NCBI GenBank assembly: GCA_963813555.1
Contig: CAWEZX010000018.1
Span: forward strand, 372,001-436,000
Direction: 5' to 3'
Length of the DNA: 64,000 bases
DNA from: Roseiarcus sp963813555
GTDB taxonomy: Bacteria; Pseudomonadota; Alphaproteobacteria; Rhizobiales; Beijerinckiaceae
Part shown: positions 26,445-35,049 of the stretch, one piece after another
Position numbering within the stretch: the first letter of the stretch is position 1
How the letters are laid out: each line of letters starts with the position of its first letter
Position numbers and translations under genes: made by a program
The notes under the pieces: generated by a model
What the model saw: the letters and a program-made list of their open reading frames with translations, nothing else
The model's database searches: none
What the model was told of the DNA's origin: nothing

Positions 26445-28304
26445 TCAGCGCTTGGCAGGTCGATCGTCGAGAACGCGGTAAATCGTATTGCGCGAAACGC
26501 CAAGCCGTCGCGCGGTCTCGCTCACGTTGTTGCCTGTTTCGGCGTAGGTCGACAGCACCTGCGCGCAATGCTGAGCCTGGAGGGTCGAGCCGCGCTTCGC
26601 CTCGATTTGATGACCTGCGATCGAGGCGACCGCGGGATAGTCAATGACGTAATCTTCGGTCTGCAGGGTGAGACGAGACAACACATTACGCAATTCGCGA
26701 ATGTTGCCGGGCCACGCACATTTGGCGAGATGTTCGACGGCGGCGGGGCTAAGAGATCGTCGGGCGTCAATGGTCGCCAGAAGATGCGTGGCGATGGCGT
26801 CAAAATCCGATCGTTCGGCGAGCGGCGGAAGTGTGACTTCGAGCGTGTTGAGGCGGAACAGCAAGTCCGACCGAAAACGGCCCTTGGCGATGGAATCATC
26901 GAGATCGGCGTTGGTGGCCGATACCAGGAGCACATCGACCTGACGCTTGGCGCCGCCGACCGGACGCAAAGTCCAGTCGTCGAGAAAACGAAGCAGCACG
27001 GCTTGCAAGGTCACTGGCATGTCGCCGATTTCATCGAGGAACAACGTCCCCCCATCGGCTTCCCTGACCAACCCGGACGACCCCCCTTTGCGCGCGCCGG
27101 TAAATGCCCCTTCGCTGTAACCAAAGAGTTCGGCCTCGATAAGGCTCTCTGGTAGGGCAGCGCAATTCACGGCCACGAAAGAGCCGCTACGGCCGGTCGC
27201 AGCATGCGCATGACGCGCAAGTTGCTCTTTGCCTGTGCCGGTTTCACCTCGGATCAGAATGGGCATCTTCCGCTGAGCCGCCGCCTCAGTCTGCCGGACA
27301 ATGCGAGCGATCGCCGGATCGACCGAAATGAACGGCGTGGGTCGAAAAGCTGGCGCGGCGGGCGCAGGCTTGGCGACGGCGCGCAGCATCGGCGAAAAGT
27401 TTGGATGTTCGATCGTGGCGATGAAGCTGCTGCCGACTTCGTCCCGCAGTCGTTGGCGTTCCCGAAGCCGCCCCTCATCCACAAACGAGCGAAATCGTGT
27501 ACGGAAAATATCGTTGAAATTGCCGCCCGGCGAAGTCGGCAGGCCATTCAACAACACCCGCGCAGCCTGATTGGCCGCCAATACGCTCCCCGACTCGTCG
27601 ACCGCGATAAGTCCGGCGGTAAGCGTGTGCAGGTACTCGCCGCGATTGTGAAAGGCGATCAAAATATCACGACGATGGCGCTCACGAAACAGCCCATTCT
27701 CGATCTGCGTCGCGGCCATGCCAACCAGGGCGGCGGTGTGTGTCTGGCGTGAGACGCAGTCCGACGAAGCGTCGATGATGCCCGCCAATGAACCGTCCGG
27801 CGCAAATATTGGGGAAGCGGCGCAGGTCAACGCGCCAAAACCCGAGAAATAATGTTCGCCGCCGTGGACGACCACAGGACGCTTGACGAACGCGACTGTG
27901 CCGATGCCGTTCGTCCCGCAAAGCGCCTCCGACCAGAGGGCGCCGGGACGGATATTTTTGGCCTCGGGAGTGTCGGCGAAGCTCTTGTCCGCCACGATGT
28001 CGAGCAAGAGCCCATCGGGGGTCGCAAAAGCGATCAGGAAATTTGAACCCGCGATTTGGTCGTGCAAGGTTTGCATTTCCGCCAACGCCAGGCCGCGAAG
28101 CAGGACACGTTGCTCCTGCTCGGATCGCAACTCGCTAGGGCTCGCCACATTGATTGGCGGCGGGCGCGTCGAATCGAGGCCGAGCGCAACGCAACGCAGC
28201 CAGCTGTCATAGATATCGGCTGCAAGAAGATTGCTCGGGACCGCGCCAGATTTCCTCAATATGCCATGCGCTTGGCTTGCCCGTTCCGCGAGGGATAGTT
28301 CCAT
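26445..28304 (-). CDS. mimR: AcoR/MimR-type sigma-54-dependent transcriptional activator
   Basis: A 619-residue bacterial enhancer-binding protein. An N-terminal GAF-type sensor (about 75-320) precedes the AAA+ domain with Walker A GETGTGKE near 352, GAFTGA near 398, and Walker B GGTLFLDEIGD. A Fis-type HTH (NVSETARRLGVSRNTIYRVL) ends the protein. It is divergent from, and adjacent to, the alcohol dehydrogenase-monooxygenase operon, whose promoter is of the -24/-12 type. The symbol follows the Mycobacterium smegmatis MimR analogy. The inducer is likely a substrate or a product such as an alcohol or ketone. Confidence 0.9.
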   Translation of the reverse strand: MELSLAERASQAHGILRKSGAVPSNLLAADIYDSWLRCVALGLDSTRPPPINVASPSELRSEQEQRVLLRGLALAEMQTLHDQIAGSNFLIAFATPDGLLLDIVADKSFADTPEAKNIRPGALWSEALCGTNGIGTVAFVKRPVVVHGGEHYFSGFGALTCAASPIFAPDGSLAGIIDASSDCVSRQTHTAALVGMAATQIENGLFRERHRRDILIAFHNRGEYLHTLTAGLIAVDESGSVLAANQAARVLLNGLPTSPGGNFNDIFRTRFRSFVDEGRLRERQRLRDEVGSSFIATIEHPNFSPMLRAVAKPAPAAPAFRPTPFISVDPAIARIVRQTEAAAQRKMPILIRGETGTGKEQLARHAHAATGRSGSFVAVNCAALPESLIEAELFGYSEGAFTGARKGGSSGLVREADGGTLFLDEIGDMPVTLQAVLLRFLDDWTLRPVGGAKRQVDVLLVSATNADLDDSIAKGRFRSDLLFRLNTLEVTLPPLAERSDFDAIATHLLATIDARRSLSPAAVEHLAKCAWPGNIRELRNVLSRLTLQTEDYVIDYPAVASIAGHQIEAKRGSTLQAQHCAQVLSTYAETGNNVSETARRLGVSRNTIYRVLDDRPAKR

Positions 28305-28606
28305 CTGACCTCCATAAATAGCGAGGCCTGCGGTTCCTTGCAGGCGAACCCCCCATCGATTTTCTTTGTGCAGTTGTAAAACCTGGATGATAGCGAAATG
28401 GAAAGCGAAAGCAACCGCATAAGAAGCGTTCTCACGGCGTAGTTATTCGCCTCCACATTTGTTGCAGTCAGAAGGGCGCGAGCTTGGCGTCGCCCGAAGC
28501 GCGTAGGTAAGTGATCGCCTCTGCAAGGCGCGAGATTTACACCGGCTCTCACGCGAAGATTGTCGCGGCAATGTGCTCAAGTATGTTGCTGGCCTTGAGC
28601 GACTTG

Positions 28607-28657
28607 TGTTCCGTTTCGCAACAAAAATGTTCAACCCTATTGTTGATCCGCGGAACA
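28607..28657. promoter_or_regulatory. Pair of upstream activator sites for the sigma-54 activator
   Basis: Two 17-nt imperfect palindromes fit TGTT-N9-AACA: TGTTCCGTTTCGCAACA at 28607-28623 and TGTTGATCCGCGGAACA at 28641-28657. Their starts are 34 nt apart, near three helical turns, and they lie 55-105 nt upstream of the -24 element. That is the usual enhancer arrangement for sigma-54 systems. Binding by the adjacent activator is inferred. Confidence 0.65.
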
Positions 28658-28711
28658 ACGCCCGCTCCCCTGATCCACAAAACGCTTTTCATTATCAAGG
28701 CCTTGGTTTGC

Positions 28712-28727
28712 TGGCACATCGTTTGCA
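28712..28727 (+). promoter_or_regulatory. Sigma-54 (-24/-12) promoter of the monooxygenase operon
   Basis: TGGCAC at 28712-28717, five bases, then TTGCA at 28723-28727, so the invariant GG and GC are 12 nt apart. This matches the RpoN consensus well. Transcription would start near 28739, giving a leader of about 36 nt before the dehydrogenase ATG. Confidence 0.85.
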
Positions 28728-28774
28728 ACCAGTCTCAGCGAACGCTTGGTCGGCATAAACATCGGGATGGAAGC

Positions 28775-29818
28775 ATGAAGGCCGCGGTCCTCCACTCATA
28801 CGACGAGAAGCTGACGGCCAAGGAGTTCGTCAAATACGAGGACTTTGCAGACCCGAAAATCAACCGCCCGTCTGAAGTGATCATCCGAATCGGCGGAGCC
28901 GGCGTCTGCCGCACCGATCTGCACATCGTCGAAGGCATTTGGCGCAGCAAGGTTGACGTCAATCTTCCCTACATCATGGGTCACGAAAACGCCGGATGGG
29001 TCGAGGAAGTCGGCAAAGGCGTCGAGGGAGTGAAGGTTGGCGATGCGGTCATTTGCCATCCGCTTGTCACCAGCGGCCATTGTCTGGCATGCCGACGTGG
29101 CGACGACATGCACGCTGAGGGCAGCACCTTTCCGGGCATCAACGCGAACGGCGGCTACGCGGAATATCTCATGACCGGCGAGCGTACGCTGATCAAACTG
29201 CCGAAGACGTTGGCGCCAAAAGACGTAGCTCCTTACACAGACGCCGGCCTGACCGCCTATCGTGCGGCCAAGAAGGCGTCGCGGCACCTCTTGCCGGGCG
29301 AATACGCGGTCGTCATTGGCGCCGGTGGGCTCGGCCATATCGGCATCCAGGTGCTGAGCGCGCTTTGCGCCGCCGAGATCATCGTCGTCGACCGGGCCGA
29401 GAAGTCGTTGGCGCTCGCCAAGGAGTGTGGCGCGGATCACGTGGTCAAGGCGGGGGCCGACGAGGTTGAAGCGGTCTTGGCGCTGACCGAGGGCAAGGGC
29501 GCCGAAGCGGTGATCGACTTTGTGGGCGAGGGCGAGGCCGTCGCCAAAGGCCTGGCGATGACGCGAAACGGCGGAAGCTATTACGTCGTCGGCTATGGCG
29601 GAAAGATCGATATTCCGACGATCGACATGATCACCTCCGAGAAGACGATTGTCGGCAATCTCGTTGGCACCTACGCCGAGTTGGTCGAGCTGATGGCGCT
29701 GGCCGATCGTGGGCTCGTGAAGCTGCACACGCGCGAATACAAGTTGAGCGCCGCCAACGACGCGTTGCACGATCTGCACCACGGCCGCGTCAACGGAAGA
29801 GCGGTGCTGATCCCATGA
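28775..29818 (+). CDS. Zinc-dependent alcohol dehydrogenase of the monooxygenase operon
   Basis: An NAD(P)-linked medium-chain dehydrogenase of 347 residues. Catalytic zinc ligands are in GVCRTDLH and GHENAGW; the coenzyme motif is GAGGLGHIGIQ. The structural zinc lobe keeps only part of its cysteines (CLACRRGDDMHAEG). As the first gene after the sigma-54 promoter it probably oxidises the alcohol made by the monooxygenase, as dehydrogenases do in other propane/acetone monooxygenase clusters. The start at 28775 follows ATGG-AAGC and begins MKAAVLHSY, as in the family. Confidence 0.92.
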   Translation: MKAAVLHSYDEKLTAKEFVKYEDFADPKINRPSEVIIRIGGAGVCRTDLHIVEGIWRSKVDVNLPYIMGHENAGWVEEVGKGVEGVKVGDAVICHPLVTSGHCLACRRGDDMHAEGSTFPGINANGGYAEYLMTGERTLIKLPKTLAPKDVAPYTDAGLTAYRAAKKASRHLLPGEYAVVIGAGGLGHIGIQVLSALCAAEIIVVDRAEKSLALAKECGADHVVKAGADEVEAVLALTEGKGAEAVIDFVGEGEAVAKGLAMTRNGGSYYVVGYGGKIDIPTIDMITSEKTIVGNLVGTYAELVELMALADRGLVKLHTREYKLSAANDALHDLHHGRVNGRAVLIP

Positions 29819-30183
29819 CAGGCGATAGCGACGGCCCGAGCGATGCGCAACGGCCGGGGCGAGAGGCGGAAGCCTCGCGGGCGGCCCGCGAGAGCATGCT
29901 GGCAAGACACAAACTGATCGAAGCGATGATCGACAACAATTTGCGGCAACTGAAATTCGACAGCGCCCGGGGCGGCGCGGACATCGAGCGCGCGTGCGCT
30001 TTGCGCGACATTGAGCGCGGCGGTCACGATCCTGAGCCGACCGAGCGCCTCGCCGAAATCGAACGTCGCATCGAGCGGCTCGAGGAAGAGCATCGCGGTC
30101 TCGTCGCCGAGCGCGAATGGCTGAACCGTTCCCTGCTCGAATTCGACGAGCAGGCGACCGCGAATAAGAGGTTCTCGCTATGA
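29815..30183 (+). CDS. Uncharacterised coiled-coil protein in the monooxygenase operon
   Basis: A 122-residue hydrophilic protein I cannot assign. Residues 70-120 are a strongly charged heptad-like helix (ERLAEIERRIERLEEEHRGL). No signal or membrane segment is visible. Its ATG overlaps the dehydrogenase stop and its stop overlaps the next start, so three genes are translationally coupled. Coding character (third-position GC, charged helix) supports a real gene. Confidence 0.7.
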   Translation: MTGDSDGPSDAQRPGREAEASRAARESMLARHKLIEAMIDNNLRQLKFDSARGGADIERACALRDIERGGHDPEPTERLAEIERRIERLEEEHRGLVAEREWLNRSLLEFDEQATANKRFSL

Positions 30184-30413
30184 ACGCGGCGAGTGAGCCG
30201 GTTGTTCGCGACGCGGACCTGCTCAGCGAGGAAGACCGTTCGAAGGACGAATTTTTCGTGCAGCTGGCGCATGTCGCCGAGGGGATGATCGCTGCGCACG
30301 GCAAAGATTTTGCGATGGGCGCGCTGGTCCTGACCGCACGCTTCATCGCGGAAGGAAAGCCGCTCACCAAACCGGGAAGTACGATGAGCGACAAGATGAA
30401 TCCTGCGACCTAG
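30180..30413 (+). CDS. Uncharacterised 77-residue protein in the monooxygenase operon
   Basis: A small acidic protein with an amphipathic centre (FFVQLAHVAEGMIAAHGKDF, then AMGALVLTARFIAEGK). No known domain is recognised. It is coupled by a 4-nt overlap to the coiled-coil gene and lies 145 nt before the alpha subunit. The position suggests an accessory, assembly or regulatory role for the oxygenase; this is inference. Confidence 0.65.
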   Translation: MNAASEPVVRDADLLSEEDRSKDEFFVQLAHVAEGMIAAHGKDFAMGALVLTARFIAEGKPLTKPGSTMSDKMNPAT

Positions 30414-30558
30414 CGCGAATATGGGTCGGTTCGCCGCAATCGGCGGATTCCTTTGCGAAAGAGGACGGAGGGTTGGCGAGTGAAAGTGGGTGCAGGGCCG
30501 GCGAACCAAAATCTAGCGCGCCGATCCAGAACAGAAGATTGATACGGAGGAGAAAGCA

Positions 30559-32233
30559 ATGACCGCGAGTCTCACGCTCAACAAGATTACCGCGCAGAAA
30601 GGCATCAGCATTGGCGAAGCCGCCAATCGCGTCTCCGATCTCGGCTGGACGCCGAGCTATGTTCAGGAGGCGATGACCTTCCCGACCGACTATAAGATTT
30701 CGAAGGTTCCCCGCGATCCGATGAAGCAGGTGCTTCGCTCCTACTTCCCGATGCAGGAGGAAAAGGACAATCGCGTCTACGGCGCGCTGGATGCGGCGCT
30801 GCGCGGCGATATGTTCCGCAACGTGGAGCCGCGCTGGATCGAATGGATGAAGCTGTTCCTGGCGATCATCCCGTTCCCGGAAATCTCAGCCGCGCGCTCG
30901 ATGGCGATGGTCGGCCGCCTGTCGCCCGGCGAAGAGCTGCGCACGGGCTTCACGATGCAGATGGTCGACGAGTTGCGCCACTCGACGATCCAGATGAATC
31001 TGAAAAAGTGGTACATGGAGAACTATATCGATCCGGCTGGGTTCGATATCACCGAAGCCGCATTCGGCAGGTGCTACGCGTCCACGATCGGGCGTCAGTT
31101 CGCCGAAGGCTTCCTCACCGGCGATGCAATCACCGCCGCCAGCATCTATCTGACGGTGGTCGCCGAAACGGCCTTCACCAACACGCTGTTCGTCGCGATG
31201 CCGTCGGAAGCGGCTCGCAATGGCGACTACGCGCTACCGACGGTGTTCCTGTCGGTCCAGTCGGATGAGTTCGCGCCATATTGGCAACGGCCATTCAATG
31301 CTGATGGCGATGCTGCATGATCCCTCGAACCATCAATTGCTGGAGCGCGATCTCAAGTACGCCTTCTGGCAGAACCACGCGATCGTCGACGCCGCCATCG
31401 GCACGTTTATCGAATACGGCACGACCAACCGCGACAAGAACAAGGAATCCTACGCGGAGCTCTGGCACCGCTGGATCTACGAAGATTACTATCGCACTTA
31501 CATGCTGCCGCTCGAGAAATACGGCATCAAGATCCACCATGACGACGTCTCGGCGGCGTGGGATCGGATCGTCAAGAAAAATTACGTCCACTACACCGCG
31601 CAATTCTTTTCGGTCGGCTGGTCCGTGAATTTCTGGCGCATCGAGGCCCAGACCGAGAAGGACTTCGAGTGGTTCGAGCACAAGTATCCGGGCTGGTACG
31701 CTCTCTTCGGCGACTACTGGAAGTGGTACGCCAAACTGTCCAAGCCGGGCGAGTTGCAGATTCTCTTCAACAGCGACGTGGGCTATGTGTATCCGCACCG
31801 CTGCTGGAGCTGCATGGTTCCGTGCCTGATCCGCGAGGACTTTTGCTGCGACGAAGTCGACGGCAAGATGTATACCTATTGTTCGGAAGGCTGCCGCTGG
31901 ACGCATAAGGTGGCTTTCGCCGCCGAATACCAAGGGCGCCCGACGCCGGCGATGGGTCGCTTCAGCGGTCGCCGCGAATGGGAAGACTGCTACCACGGAT
32001 GGGACGTCGCCGACGCCATTAAGGACCTCGGCTTCGTCCGCAATGACGGCAAGACTCTCGTCCCGCAGCCACACTTGCGCTTCGACACAAAGGACATGTG
32101 GACGCTTGACGACGTTCGTGGCCACGCTCTTGGCAGTCCGTTGCAGGGCTTCCGCGCCTTGAAACCCGGCGCGGAGCGCGATGCGGCGATCGCGGAGTAC
32201 CGCAAGGGCTTCAAGATCAATCCCTGCAATTAG
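30559..32233 (+). pseudogene. mimA: Soluble diiron monooxygenase alpha subunit (propane/acetone type) with a frameshift
   Basis: The hydroxylase large subunit carrying the diiron centre. Ligands visible are Glu108, Glu138 and His141 (DELRH), Glu203 and Glu237. The second ExxH motif, expected as DESRH, is broken: an extra T at 31270-31271 turns GAG-TCG-CGC-CAT into GAG-TTC-GCG-CCA. The first frame stops at 31320. The other frame continues in register with RHIGNGHSMLM through CWSCMVP to the stop at 32233. Repaired, the protein has about 557 residues, normal for MimA/PrmA. GGAGGAG sits before the start. As written no active enzyme is made; a base-call error is a live alternative. Confidence 0.9.
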
Positions 32234-32248
32234 GCCAGGCTGTCGACA

Positions 32249-32270
32249 GGGGGCCGCGAGCGCGGCCCCC
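32249..32270. terminator. GC hairpin between alpha subunit and reductase genes
   Basis: GGGGGCCGCG (32249-32258) and CGCGGCCCCC (32261-32270) pair perfectly, followed by TTCTCC rather than a T-run. It could be a weak terminator or an RNA-stabilising stem that sets alpha-subunit levels above the reductase. Confidence 0.5.
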
Positions 32271-32344
32271 TTCTCCGGCGCCGGCCCGCCAGAAGCGCGA
32301 GCCGACGCCGCTAGGCGGATTTGTCTTTGACTCGTCGAGAAATC

Positions 32345-33385
32345 ATGTCGGAAGCGGTCCTTCATAAGGTGCGTTTTGAACCCGTCGGCATCGAGATGGA
32401 TGTCGAGGAGGGAGAGACCGTGCTCAACGCGGCGTTTCGCCAAGGCATAGCCCTGATGCACGGGTGTAAGGAGGGCCAGTGCGCCTCATGCAAGTCGAGG
32501 CTTGTCAGCGGCGACATCGAGTTGCTGAAATACTCGACTTTCGCTTTGCCCGACTACGAACGGGAGACGGATCACATCCTTCTCTGCAGGACGCATGCCT
32601 ACAGCGACCTTGAAGTGGAACTGCTGAATTTCGACGAAGACCTGTTATCTCGCGCGATCCCCGTGAAGGAATACGAAGCGCGCCTGACCAAGGTCACTCC
32701 GCTGACCCACGATATTCGCGTCTTGGAAGTGGATCTCGACAAGCCGCTGAAATTTTGGGCGGGACAGTACGTTGACTTGACCATCGTCGAGGCCGACGTC
32801 ACCCGTGCGTTTTCAATGGCTAATTCGCCGGCGGACGGGGTGCATCTTTCGTTCATTATCAAAAAGTATCCAGCTGGGGCATTTTCCGCACAGCTTGACG
32901 GAGATTTGCGACCGGGCGCCGTGCTGAAGGCCAAGGGGCCCTATGGAACCTGTTTTCGGCGCGAGGCGCGCCCCGGGCCGATGCTGCTGATCGGCGGCGG
33001 CTCAGGCATGTCGCCGCTTTGGTCGATCCTTTCCGATCATATCGACAGCGGCGAGCAGCGGCCGATTCGCTTCTTCTACGGCGCGCGGACGCAGGCGGAT
33101 TTGTTCATGCTCGACGAAATCGCCGCCGTCGCGGCGAGATTGCCGGATTTCAAATTCATTCCTGCTTTATCGGACGCCGCGGCGGCCGCCGAATGGAGCG
33201 GCGAGGTCGGTTTCGTTCATGAGGCCGTTCAGCGCCATCTGCGCGCCGAAGCGTTGAGTGGAGTGATCGACGCCTATGCGTGCGGCCCCCCTCCGATGAT
33301 CGACGCGGTGTTGCCGGTTCTGCACATGAATGACGTTGATCTCGATCACATCCATTTCGATAAGTTTACGCCAGCCACGCGGTGA
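32345..33385 (+). CDS. mimB: Monooxygenase NADH reductase component
   Basis: A 346-residue FAD and [2Fe-2S] reductase that feeds electrons to the diiron hydroxylase. The N-terminal plant-type ferredoxin domain has Cys41, Cys46, Cys49 and Cys81. The FAD domain contains RAFSMANSP, and the NAD domain contains LIGGGSGMSPLWSIL and YACGPPPMIDA. It follows the alpha subunit in the A-B-C-D order of mimABCD. The start at 32345 begins MSEAVLHKV; an upstream ATG adds eight poor residues. Confidence 0.95.
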   Translation: MSEAVLHKVRFEPVGIEMDVEEGETVLNAAFRQGIALMHGCKEGQCASCKSRLVSGDIELLKYSTFALPDYERETDHILLCRTHAYSDLEVELLNFDEDLLSRAIPVKEYEARLTKVTPLTHDIRVLEVDLDKPLKFWAGQYVDLTIVEADVTRAFSMANSPADGVHLSFIIKKYPAGAFSAQLDGDLRPGAVLKAKGPYGTCFRREARPGPMLLIGGGSGMSPLWSILSDHIDSGEQRPIRFFYGARTQADLFMLDEIAAVAARLPDFKFIPALSDAAAAAEWSGEVGFVHEAVQRHLRAEALSGVIDAYACGPPPMIDAVLPVLHMNDVDLDHIHFDKFTPATR

Positions 33386-33446
33386 CGGTGGAATCGCCCG
33401 AACGCGCAAACGAGAACTCGACACGAGCAATTCAAAGGAGGAAACG

Positions 33447-34520
33447 ATGAACGCAGCTACACAACAGTCGAATCCGGTCAAGTCGGGCGCCGCGGGCTCG
33501 GCCACGTTTCCTGGTTCGGACAGCCGAAAGTTCAACTATTTCGAACCCAAGGGCCGCAAGGCCACCCATTACGAGGATATGACGGTCGACGTCCAACCCG
33601 ATCCGGAGCGTTATCTCCTCCAGGATTGGATCATTTCATTCCCGGACGGCACCCCGACTTATTCCAAGAACTGGACGAAGGCGCTAAGCTCGGATTGGCA
33701 TCAGTTCCGGTCCGTCGATCAGGAATGGGAGCGCACCCACTATCAGCGGCAGTCGACGATCTGCGGCATGATCCAGGGCGTCATCGAGAACGCGCGTAAG
33801 TCCGGTGCGCCAAAGCGCATGGACAAGATTTGGGTCAAGATCCTGCAAGATAGTCTGGGCGCCTGGAAGCATGCGGAGTTCGGCCTGGGCACGTCGATGA
33901 TGCAGGCGCAGCGCTACGGCTATACCCAGATGATCAACACCGCCATTCTCACGAATTCCTCCTACAAGCTGCGCTTCGCCCAGGACATTACCCTCTACCT
34001 CGTCGAGATCGGCCTCGACCTTGAAGGTTTCGACCAGAACGCCGGCAAGAAACATTGGCTCGAGGATCCCATCTGGCAGGGAACGCGCAAGGCGATCGAA
34101 TCGATCATGGGCGCGAGCGACTTTCTCGAGCAATATCTTGCCACCAATCTTGTTTTCGAGCCATTGGTTGGCGAGTTGTTCCGCAGCGGCTTCATCATGC
34201 AGGCGGCCGCCTCGCAGGGCGACTTCGCCACGCCGTCGGTCGTCTCGGCCGCCGAGGCCGATTATGAGCGCAACCTCGCCAATACCGTCGAGCTCATTCA
34301 CATGCTGACCCATGACAAGGAACATGGGGCCCATAACAAGGGCTTGTTCAACGGCTGGATGGCGCATCACGGCGCGCTGGCCAATGAAGCCGCCAGCAAC
34401 CTGCAGCCGCTCTGGTCGCAACCAAGAGTCAAGGTCTCGAGCTTCGCGGAAGCGCAGGCCGCAGCCAAGAATCGCATCGCGGCGATCTGCAAGGAAGTCG
34501 ACCTGAGGGCGCCTGTGTAA
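33447..34520 (+). CDS. mimC: Soluble diiron monooxygenase beta subunit
   Basis: The 357-residue small hydroxylase subunit, ferritin-like and without its own diiron site. Features include RKFNYFEPKGRKATHYEDMT near the N-terminus and a helical core with YGYTQMINTAI and DFLEQYLATNLVFEPLVGEL. AAAGGAGG lies 6 nt before ATG 33447, one of the best ribosome sites in the window. It pairs with the alpha subunit to form the hydroxylase. Confidence 0.95.
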   Translation: MNAATQQSNPVKSGAAGSATFPGSDSRKFNYFEPKGRKATHYEDMTVDVQPDPERYLLQDWIISFPDGTPTYSKNWTKALSSDWHQFRSVDQEWERTHYQRQSTICGMIQGVIENARKSGAPKRMDKIWVKILQDSLGAWKHAEFGLGTSMMQAQRYGYTQMINTAILTNSSYKLRFAQDITLYLVEIGLDLEGFDQNAGKKHWLEDPIWQGTRKAIESIMGASDFLEQYLATNLVFEPLVGELFRSGFIMQAAASQGDFATPSVVSAAEADYERNLANTVELIHMLTHDKEHGAHNKGLFNGWMAHHGALANEAASNLQPLWSQPRVKVSSFAEAQAAAKNRIAAICKEVDLRAPV

Positions 34521-34577
34521 ACGCCCCGAAGAGGTTCAATCGAGCGCGACCCACATTGATAGCTTCAGGAGACAACA

Positions 34578-34937
34578 ATGGCTGTACACCACGCAAATAT
34601 CTTCAAGTCGATGAAGGACATTCGGTTCGAAGATACGATTTCCCACCAATGCGGGGTAACGATGAACGACAGCGTCGAGGCGCGCGCCATCGCCGAGGTC
34701 ATGGAGAAGAAACCAAATGTCACGGTCACCTATCTGCCGTCGATGATCCGGATTGATGGCGAACCCAAGCTGGAATTCAAAATGGACGAGATCAGCGAGG
34801 CGCTTGGCCGCCCGATGACGCCGCATCTGTTCGAAATCTCGACTTCGACGCATTATGGCCGCATGGTCATGGTTGACGACAATACGGTCGTTTTGTTCGG
34901 CAACATGGATGAAGCGTTGGTCTATATAGAGCACTGA
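34578..34937 (+). CDS. mimD: Monooxygenase coupling (effector) protein
   Basis: A 119-residue MmoB/DmpM-family regulatory protein that docks on the hydroxylase and tunes substrate access and electron transfer. Family features are FEDTISHQCGVTMNDSVEAR and the FEISTSTHYGRMV segment. It binds no cofactor. It has AGGAGA upstream and completes the four-component set. Confidence 0.93.
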   Translation: MAVHHANIFKSMKDIRFEDTISHQCGVTMNDSVEARAIAEVMEKKPNVTVTYLPSMIRIDGEPKLEFKMDEISEALGRPMTPHLFEISTSTHYGRMVMVDDNTVVLFGNMDEALVYIEH

Positions 34938-34942
34938 CCTCT

Positions 34943-34970
34943 CAAGGGCCGGCCCTACCGTCGGCCCTTG
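34943..34970. terminator. Hairpin after the coupling-protein gene
   Basis: CAAGGGCCG (34943-34951) pairs perfectly with CGGCCCTTG (34962-34970) across a 10-nt loop, 6 nt after the stop codon. The run of T is short (TTCC), so it may stabilise the upstream mRNA rather than terminate fully. Confidence 0.5.
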
Positions 34971-35049
34971 TTCCGATGGAGGCCGGCCGCACGATCCGGC
35001 GCTCGACGACGCAAGAATTGCCCGCATGATGGGTTAGGGAGAAATCGCC

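Larger units (their letters stand above)
28305..28774. other. Divergent regulatory region of the monooxygenase locus
   Basis: About 470 nt between the activator (-) and the dehydrogenase (+), lower in GC than its surroundings. It holds the -24/-12 promoter at 28712-28727 and two 17-nt palindromes at 28607-28623 and 28641-28657. No gene is supported within it. Confidence 0.7.

Noticed and set aside
28796..30394. 532-codon minus-strand frame across the dehydrogenase and small genes
   Set aside because: Antisense shadow of a conserved dehydrogenase; no ribosome site and no recognisable domain.
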